From Lentihominibacter excrementipullorum (GTDB lineage Bacteria; Bacillota; Clostridia; Peptostreptococcales; Anaerovoracaceae): a DNA stretch of 11,847 nt. The first letter of the stretch is position 1. Each line of letters opens with the position of its first letter. The stretch is from the NCBI GenBank assembly GCA_018713975.1, contig DVOB01000003.1:1-11847 (forward strand), written 5' to 3'. The translations under genes were made by a program, and so were the position numbers. Under the pieces are notes generated by a model. It did no database searches. It saw only the letters and a program-made list of their open reading frames with translations, and was not told where the DNA came from. Of this stretch, positions 7,607 to 11,847 are shown in pieces.

Positions 7607-7679
7607 CCGTAACTAAAATATACCGCCGTTCCCGGCTCCCACACATCAGTCCCAGTCCCGCCTCAGAAGACTCGTCAAT

Positions 7680-7890
7680 GGAAGAGAACAGGTCTACCGA
7701 CTTGACCCTTGCAGCGCATGTGTGCGCTTCCTACCGGGACGCCTTCCCAAAAGTCGCCTTCGACCCTCAGTGGCTGCGGATCCCGTATCGGTCTTTACCG
7801 ACTCTCCGCTGTCCTTTCGCAGGTATCACGGTTGCTGAGACACAGTGCCGGATTTTCACCGGCTTCCGATATGTCCTCTCCCTGTCTATT
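7680..7890 (-). promoter_or_regulatory. Cobalamin riboswitch aptamer
   Basis: On the minus strand the conserved blocks appear in the right order. They are GCCGGTGAAAATCCGGC (within 7841-7863), CAGCAACCGTGATACC (7822-7837), GCCACTGAG (7766-7774), GGGAAGGCGTC (about 7738-7748), a small hairpin AGCGCA/TGCGCT, and the B12 box GTCGGTAGACCTG (7689-7701). ACAGG upstream can pair with CCTGT at the 3' end as a closing stem. The peripheral elements suggest the larger adenosylcobalamin-type class. It lies directly downstream of a promoter and upstream of the lipoprotein, ecfT, fusion and surface-protein genes, so cobalamin should repress their expression. It is the strongest evidence for the substrate of this operon. 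Confidence 0.93.
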
Positions 7891-7907
7891 CTGTTTTTCC
7901 TGTCCAC

Positions 7908-7936
7908 ATTATATCCGCTGCTGTCGGGTTTTACAA
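7908..7936 (-). promoter_or_regulatory. Promoter of the B12-uptake operon
   Basis: On the minus strand, TTGTAA (7931-7936) and TATAAT (7908-7913) are separated by 17 bases. The predicted start point near 7901 lies just before the first conserved block of the cobalamin riboswitch, as expected for its promoter. Confidence 0.7.
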
Positions 7937-8014
7937 TGGAAGCGATGATTTTTGCCTCATTCGGTTTTGCTATGACAGGTATTCATGATTTTACCTATAC
8001 CTCAAAAAGAACGA

Positions 8015-8329
8015 TCACGTACACAGCCTCAGCCCTATGACGCCAGCCACTACCAGACACATGAAAAATATCTTTTTTCTGTCACGGCTTTCCTTGAATA
8101 CGAATATCCCGAACAATACGGTGAATACCGTGCCCAGACCTGTCCATACGGCATAGGCTATCCCCAATGGAAGAGTCTTTGTCGCTGTAGACAACAGGAA
8201 TATACCCAGAGCCGTTATCAGCACCGTCAATACTGTAAATTTCTTATTCTTGAAGCCATCTGACAGCTTCATACACACGGTGAATCCCAGTTCGCAGAAA
8301 GACGCGCACACCAGTACTATCCACATCAT
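8015..8329 (-). CDS. ykkD: SMR-family guanidinium exporter subunit, YkkD-like
   Basis: This 104-residue protein has four predicted membrane helices, the standard SMR length. The essential membrane-embedded Glu is Glu13 (FCELG). GIAYAVWTGLGT (57-68) is the conserved helix-three motif. The C-terminal stretch with FKESRDRKKIFF is close to my recollection of Bacillus YkkD (YKEQKDAKRIFF). The start ATG overlaps the stop of the ykkC-like gene (ATGA), indicating translational coupling and a heterodimer with that partner. Because a guanidine-I riboswitch controls the pair, guanidinium is the likely exported cation, in exchange for protons; broader drug export is the older annotation for such pairs. 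I see only a weak AGGTAT/ATACCT hairpin, without a T run, after the stop. Confidence 0.88.
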   Translation of the reverse strand: MMWIVLVCASFCELGFTVCMKLSDGFKNKKFTVLTVLITALGIFLLSTATKTLPLGIAYAVWTGLGTVFTVLFGIFVFKESRDRKKIFFMCLVVAGVIGLRLCT

Positions 8330-8763
8330 CGGGCATCACACTCCTTTCCGTCGAGCACATCCGTCTCTGCCCCTTTGCCTCCATCGGCCGCGGCATCGCC
8401 TGATTTCCCGTCATTCCCTTCTTCACTTTCCCCTTCGCAGAACTTCAGCCCGATGATACCTGTTATCAGAACCAGCAGTGAAATTATCTTGGCGACGCTG
8501 ACACTCTCGCCCAGCAGCACTATCCCCAGCACGGTAGTCCCCGCTATCCCTATCCCGGTGAAGACCGCATAGGACATACCTATCCCGAAGGCCCTTATTC
8601 CTCTCTCCAGCAGGAAAAAGCTCAGCAGCAGGAATACAGCCGTTATAAGCGTCGGTAACAGCCTGGTGAATCCATGGGACTGCTTCATGAAATACGCCCA
8701 GACTATCTCTATCAATCCGGCGATGATCAGACATATCCAGGCTATCCTTCTTTCTCTCTTCAT
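8326..8763 (-). CDS. ykkC: SMR-family guanidinium exporter subunit, YkkC-like, with long acidic tail
   Basis: This 145-residue protein has four predicted membrane helices in residues 7-108, the essential Glu19 (GLIEIVW) and IGMSYAVFTGIG (61-72), matching YkkC, where F replaces the usual W. The end of the SMR fold, GIIGLKF, is followed by about 37 extra residues (110-145). These are rich in Glu, Asp, Gly and Ala and make the protein clearly longer than typical SMRs of about 105-112 residues. The Bacillus YkkC has only a short acidic tail. AGGAGG lies seven bases before the ATG. It is the first gene behind the guanidine-I riboswitch and overlaps its ykkD-like partner by four bases. Assignment as YkkC rather than YkkD rests on motif likeness. 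Confidence 0.87.
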   Translation of the reverse strand: MKRERRIAWICLIIAGLIEIVWAYFMKQSHGFTRLLPTLITAVFLLLSFFLLERGIRAFGIGMSYAVFTGIGIAGTTVLGIVLLGESVSVAKIISLLVLITGIIGLKFCEGESEEGNDGKSGDAAADGGKGAETDVLDGKECDAR

Positions 8764-8807
8764 CTTATCTCCTCCTCTTCGTTTCCTCCCGAACCATCTG
8801 GCACCAT

Positions 8808-8850
8808 AAAGCCCGGGAAAAGCATTACGATATCACTTCTCCCGGGCTTT
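8808..8850 (-). terminator. Expression-platform hairpin of the guanidine-I riboswitch
   Basis: AAAGCCCGGG and CCCGGGCTTT form a perfect ten-base-pair stem around a 23-base loop. The 5' arm (minus strand, 8841-8850) is also part of the conserved aptamer block GGATAAAAGCCCGGGAGA, so aptamer folding and hairpin formation compete. This is the known regulatory logic of ykkC RNAs, in which guanidine turns expression on. After the stem there is only CTTTATGG, so the T run is weak. Confidence 0.75.
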
Positions 8851-9003
8851 TATCCCTCCGTGTCACCCTCTGGAAGTCTCCGGGATCCAAAACTCCGCTT
8901 CCGCCTCTACCGGCGGCAAACAGATATCCTTCTCCAGTGGGCCGTCTTCTCTCGGACCAGCATGCGCAGCAACGCACCGGAACCCTAGAAGACGCTTCAT
9001 ATT
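8838..9003 (-). promoter_or_regulatory. Guanidine-I (ykkC) riboswitch aptamer
   Basis: On the minus strand the hallmark blocks of the class are present in order: CTAGGGTTCCG (8978-8988), GGTCCGAGAG (8949-8958), and ACACGGAGGGATAAAAGC running into CCCGGGAGA (8838-8863). The first two blocks bracket a GC-rich stem. It lies between a promoter at 9017-9045 and the SMR pair, the classical genomic context of this RNA. It should sense free guanidinium and allow expression of the exporter genes. Confidence 0.93.
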
Positions 9004-9016
9004 TACTTTCCACGCT

Positions 9017-9045
9017 ATTCTATCATACCGCCATACCTCAGGCAA
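9017..9045 (-). promoter_or_regulatory. Promoter of the guanidine riboswitch and ykkCD
   Basis: On the minus strand, TTGCCT (9040-9045) and TAGAAT (9017-9022) are 17 bases apart, placing a start point near 9010, just before the first conserved riboswitch block. It is divergent from the rarA promoter, with about 63 bases between the two -35 elements. Confidence 0.6.
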
Positions 9046-9108
9046 GGAGAAATTGCCATTGGGCGAACTTGCACCGGACGAACCTGCACGACGACCTGAA
9101 TACACGCC

Positions 9109-9136
9109 TTGATTTTCACCATTACCGTAGTATAAT
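9109..9136 (+). promoter_or_regulatory. Promoter of rarA
   Basis: TTGATT (9109-9114) and TATAAT (9131-9136) are 16 bases apart. The leader to the ATG at 9175 would be about 32 bases, with AGGAGG at 9163-9168 as the ribosome binding site. Confidence 0.7.
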
Positions 9137-9148
9137 TTCATTAACGAG

Positions 9149-9162
9149 CGAACATAGGTTTC
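9149..9162 (+). promoter_or_regulatory. Possible LexA (SOS) box
   Basis: CGAACATAGGTTTC compares with the Gram-positive LexA/DinR box CGAAC-N4-GTTCG/GTTTG: both half-sites are recognisable and one terminal base differs (allowing Y at position 13). It lies a few bases downstream of the predicted rarA start point, where bound repressor would block transcription. This is inference from motif and position only. Confidence 0.4.
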
Positions 9163-9174
9163 AGGAGGGATTTT

Positions 9175-10494
9175 ATGGAACAGATGACATTTTTCGAACG
9201 CGACGACGCAGCTCCTCTGGCTGCCAGGATGCGTCCTCAGGATCTGGATGAGATAGTCGGCCAGGAACATCTTCTCGGGAAAGGAAAAGTCCTGCGGCGC
9301 CTCGTCGAAAGCGACCACATATCCTCCATGATATTCTGGGGCCCGCCGGGAGTTGGAAAAACTACCTTAGCACGGGTCATAGCCAGGTGCACCAAAGCTG
9401 AATTCATCGACTTTTCCGCCGTCACCAGCGGTATCAGAGAAATCCGGGAGGTGATGAAGCAAGCCGAGGAAAATCGTCGTTTCGGAGGACGGACTATCGT
9501 GTTCGTAGATGAGATACATCGCTTCAACAAGGCACAACAGGACGCCTTCCTGCCTTTCGTGGAAAAAGGCAGTATAATCCTTATCGGCGCAACCACGGAG
9601 AATCCATCCTTTGAAGTCAACGGGGCGCTGCTGTCCCGCTGCAAGGTCTTCGTCCTCCAGAGGCTCACCACGGAAGATCTTATACAGCTGATGGAGCATG
9701 CTCTTACGGATAGGCGCGGCTTTGGTGATCTTCACGTGAAAATGCCTGAAAACGCGCTGGAGGCCATCGCTGTCTTCGCTGACGGCGATGCCCGTACAGC
9801 TCTCTCCACATTGGAAATGGCAGTGCTCAACGGAGAAACTGACGGCGACAATGTGACCGTGACAATGGAAACGCTGGAACAATGTACATCAAGAAAATCC
9901 CTCCTCTACGATAAAAACGGAGAGGAGCATTACAACCTCATCTCAGCCCTCCACAAATCCATGAGAAATTCTGATCCGGATGCAGCCATTTACTGGCTGG
10001 CCAGGATGCTGGAGGCCGGAGAAGACCCGCTGTACGTGGCCCGCCGTGTCACCCGTTTCGCCAGCGAAGATATCGGTCTTGCCGATCCCAGGGCGCTGGA
10101 AATAGCCGTATCCGCATATCAGGCCTGCCACTTTATCGGTATGCCCGAATGCACGGTCCATCTGACGGAAGCCGTAGTATACATGTCGCTGGCGCCTAAA
10201 TCAAATGCCCTCTACACCGCCTATAACCGGGCAAGAAAAGACGCTCTGGATCAGCTGGCGGAACCTGTTCCCGCAGTGATACGCAACGCTCCTACCAGGC
10301 TGATGAAAGATCTGGGCTACGGAGACGGTTATCAGTACGCCCACGATACCGAAGAAAAGCTGACCAACATGCAGTGCCTGCCCGATTCTCTGCTGGACCG
10401 TCAATATTACCGTCCGACAGATCAGGGAGTGGAGGCACGTTTCAAGGAGAGACTTCAGCAGATCAAAGCCTGGAAGAAAAAGCACAGCAAGTGA
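9175..10494 (+). CDS. rarA: Replication-associated recombination protein A (RarA/MgsA), AAA+ ATPase
   Basis: This 439-residue protein is the full family length. Residues 13-50 contain the family N-terminus (LAARMRPQDLDEIVGQEHLLG). Walker A is GPPGVGKTT (56-64), Walker B IVFVDEIH (108-115), sensor 1 GATTEN (138-143), a probable arginine finger is Arg155 (LLSRC), and sensor 2 is in GDARTAL (204-210). The C-terminal oligomerisation part has RRVTRFASEDIGLADP and VIRNAPTRLMKDLGYG, then a basic end. RarA forms a tetramer and acts on single-stranded DNA at stalled replication forks, with SSB as partner. The start is fixed by AGGAGG six bases upstream. It is transcribed alone and divergent from ykkCD. 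No missing catalytic residue is visible. Confidence 0.97.
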   Translation: MEQMTFFERDDAAPLAARMRPQDLDEIVGQEHLLGKGKVLRRLVESDHISSMIFWGPPGVGKTTLARVIARCTKAEFIDFSAVTSGIREIREVMKQAEENRRFGGRTIVFVDEIHRFNKAQQDAFLPFVEKGSIILIGATTENPSFEVNGALLSRCKVFVLQRLTTEDLIQLMEHALTDRRGFGDLHVKMPENALEAIAVFADGDARTALSTLEMAVLNGETDGDNVTVTMETLEQCTSRKSLLYDKNGEEHYNLISALHKSMRNSDPDAAIYWLARMLEAGEDPLYVARRVTRFASEDIGLADPRALEIAVSAYQACHFIGMPECTVHLTEAVVYMSLAPKSNALYTAYNRARKDALDQLAEPVPAVIRNAPTRLMKDLGYGDGYQYAHDTEEKLTNMQCLPDSLLDRQYYRPTDQGVEARFKERLQQIKAWKKKHSK

Positions 10495-10942
10495 TAGTGA
10501 ATAATGGAACGGAACCCTTCATCCAATGCGGAGACCCTTATACGAAAAGAGCTGATCCAAAACCGACCAATCGATCGACTGCAGAGCAGCCCTTTCGCAT
10601 TCATCACAGGAGAAACATCTTCTCAAACCGCTGCCCCGTTCATCATCCCGATCACTGTCCGAATACCCGGTAATTTATACGGGATTTGGCTTTTTCATCC
10701 ATTTTCCGTGTAAGAATCTGCTGTTCATCCAGGCAAAAGGCGATGATTTCTGTACTGTTTTTGTCTATTGCGACCAAATCAAGTATAAAAATCGCCGAAA
10801 ATCCGGCTTCTCCTTATACGGGAAATGGCCGGTATCGATCGAAAGAGTATAAGGGTTTGTGGTAATTTGGGGATATTTACACTTCTTTCCCTATGATAAC
10901 CGTTTATTTTGCAACTGTGCTCTACTTGTTCACAAAAAACAG
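10495..10942. other. Intergenic region without a convincing intact gene
   Basis: No ORF here has both a ribosome binding site and protein-like composition on the plus strand. On the minus strand two adjoining short frames (10652-10813, and a second frame about 10510-10675) translate to plausible protein-like peptides broken by stops, suggesting a decayed gene. CCTTATAC or a close variant recurs at 10537, 10674 and 10812, and CCTTATAC (10812-10819) is inverted at 10847-10854. After rarA I see only a weak CCCG/CGGG hairpin followed by CTTTTT (about 10665-10695) that might end its transcript. Confidence 0.5.
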
Positions 10943-10966
10943 AAATGCGGGGAGAACCCCGCATTT
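10943..10966 (-). terminator. Rho-independent terminator of the asnS/membrane-protein unit
   Basis: AAATGCGGGG and CCCCGCATTT form a perfect ten-base-pair stem with a four-base loop. On the minus strand it is followed by CTGTTTTTTG, a good T run. It lies about 26 bases after the stop codon of the zinc-ribbon membrane protein. Confidence 0.88.
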
Positions 10967-10992
10967 TACTTAAGATTCACAGGATGCGTATT

Positions 10993-11514
10993 TCACATGT
11001 ACCGTTCCACGAATTCTTCATACCGCTGCTGCTTCAGCTCTTCCACCTGCTGCTGCGCTGCCTTCTCAGCAAAATGCATCGGTATGCTGGCCACAGCCAA
11101 GATGATGATCCCACCCACACACATGATGATAAGCCAGCGAGCGCCCGCTTTCAGTGAAGGTTTCAGCATCACGTCCTGTATCTCGTTGATGTTGAGGACC
11201 TGGGCATATCGCTTCCGTCGACAGCTCGGGCAATAAAACTTTTTCGCAAAGTATCTGTACTCCGGCCGATTTACCAGCGCCGCGCCTCTCAGCTTCGTTT
11301 TTGTCACGGTACGCGATTTGCTCGCATAACTTTCCGTGAACTCAGCGGCGCTGACCTCGTATTCCGTCCCACATTTTTCACATTTCACATGCCCGGTAAA
11401 GCTCGCTCCCGCTACCAGGTTCCTGCTGTGGCGAATAAACTGTATCCCACAGAATACCACCCATCCCATCAGCAGGACTCCCATCACCATCATGATCACA
11501 AATCTTGCATCCAC
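10993..11514 (-). CDS. Hypothetical two-helix membrane protein with CxxC-CxxC zinc-ribbon-like loop
   Basis: I do not recognise a named family. The 173-residue protein has a membrane segment at about 5-27, a loop with two cysteine pairs (Cys45-Cys48 in CEKCGTEY and Cys95-Cys98 in CPSCRRK) suggesting one zinc ribbon split by a 46-residue insert, a second membrane segment at about 127-146, and a Gln/Glu/Lys-rich probable coiled coil at 148-170. The start is GTG at 11514, chosen because AGGAG lies nine bases upstream; no in-frame ATG gives a better site. It follows asnS by 39 bases with no terminator between them, so it is probably co-transcribed. A link to translation is not implied by that alone. 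Confidence 0.75.
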   Translation of the reverse strand: MDARFVIMMVMGVLLMGWVVFCGIQFIRHSRNLVAGASFTGHVKCEKCGTEYEVSAAEFTESYASKSRTVTKTKLRGAALVNRPEYRYFAKKFYCPSCRRKRYAQVLNINEIQDVMLKPSLKAGARWLIIMCVGGIIILAVASIPMHFAEKAAQQQVEELKQQRYEEFVERYM

Positions 11515-11553
11515 TTCTATCTTCTCCTGTCTCCTGCTTAAAGCAGCCGCTTC

Positions 11554-11847
11554 CTAAAACTCAGCGGATTTCGGAGTCCTCGGGAACGGCAGTACGTCTC
11601 TGATATTGCTCATTCCTGTTATATACATGATGATACGCTCAAATCCAAGGCCATAGCCGGAATGCTTCACGCCACCGTACTTGCGGAGATCCATGTACCA
11701 CCAGTAGTCTTCTTCGGTCATTCCCATCTCCTCTATCCTGGCCTTTAAGACGTCATATCTCTCCTCTCTCTGGCTTCCGCCGATGATCTCACCGACGCCG
11801 GGAACCAGCAGGTCACATGCAGCCACCGTCTTTTCGTCATCGTTGAG
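11554..11847 (-). CDS. asnS: Asparaginyl-tRNA synthetase, C-terminal part (partial)
   Basis: The reading frame is open to the right edge of the window, so only the last 97 residues are seen; the true start lies beyond 11847. The visible part is the end of the class II catalytic domain: VPGVGEIIGGSQREERYD, then EDYWWYMDLRKYGGVKHSG, then motif 3, GLGFERIIMYITG, whose Arg binds ATP, and the family end NIRDVLPFPRTP. AsnS charges tRNA-Asn with asparagine in the cytosol. Aspartyl-tRNA synthetase is the closest alternative, but the GGSQREERYD, KHSG and PFPRTP wording is that of AsnS. Confidence 0.95.
   Translation of the reverse strand, partial: LNDDEKTVAACDLLVPGVGEIIGGSQREERYDVLKARIEEMGMTEEDYWWYMDLRKYGGVKHSGYGLGFERIIMYITGMSNIRDVLPFPRTPKSAEF

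Noticed and set aside
7678..8040. Plus-strand reading frame of 120 codons over the B12 leader
   Set aside because: It is the antisense of the cobalamin riboswitch and its promoter and has no ribosome binding site.
8863..9318. Minus-strand reading frame of 151 codons upstream of ykkCD
   Set aside because: It lies over the guanidine-I riboswitch, the divergent promoters and the start of rarA, and its product resembles no protein I know; the RNA explains the sequence better.
9175..10494. Holliday junction helicase RuvB or a clamp loader subunit instead of RarA
   Set aside because: The N-terminus, the sensor regions and the C-terminal RNAPTRLMKDLGYG stretch are those of RarA/MgsA.
10504..10713. 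Plus-strand 69-codon frame after rarA
   Set aside because: There is no Shine-Dalgarno sequence before its ATG and the product has no recognisable pattern; it begins ten bases after the rarA stop by chance.

Overview
The window looks like chromosomal DNA of an anaerobic, low-to-mid GC Gram-positive bacterium (Bacillota, probably Clostridia). The signs are strong AGGAGG ribosome binding sites, ECF-type vitamin transport, a YkkCD-like SMR pair behind a guanidine-I riboswitch, and a lipobox lipoprotein. No species can be named from the sequence alone. There is no rRNA, tRNA, CRISPR array, insertion sequence or phage gene.

Layout, left to right. At 91-906 a lone minus-strand gene encodes a protein with a PD-(D/E)XK-nuclease-like C-terminal domain; it has its own promoter and terminator. 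From 7936 down to about 991 runs the main feature, a minus-strand operon. In reading order it has a promoter (7908-7936), a cobalamin riboswitch (about 7680-7890), a terminator-like hairpin (7581-7606), a DUF4430/transcobalamin-like lipoprotein (6684-7340), an ECF T component (5783-6670), a single polypeptide fusing both ECF ATPases to the substrate-binding S component (3258-5810), and a secreted, membrane-anchored protein (1041-3080). That last protein carries a DUF4430-like region followed by an alpha/alpha-barrel-like (terpenoid cyclase/transcobalamin-like) region. I read the operon as a B12 (corrinoid) capture and uptake system in which two extracellular proteins resemble the two halves of animal intrinsic factor/transcobalamin and feed a solitary ECF importer.

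Upstream of it, at 8015-9022 on the minus strand, a guanidine-I (ykkC) riboswitch with its own promoter precedes two overlapping SMR-family genes like ykkC and ykkD, presumably a heterodimeric guanidinium exporter. I see no clear terminator between ykkD and the B12 promoter.

Divergent from this is rarA/mgsA (9175-10494, plus strand), an AAA+ recombination/replication-fork ATPase with a good promoter and a near-consensus LexA (SOS) box between promoter and start. About 500 bases after it hold no convincing intact gene, though the minus strand shows fragments that look like a decayed ORF. The right end (10943-11847, minus strand) holds the C-terminal part of asparaginyl-tRNA synthetase (asnS) followed by a small two-helix membrane protein with a CxxC...CxxC zinc-ribbon-like loop and a strong terminator.
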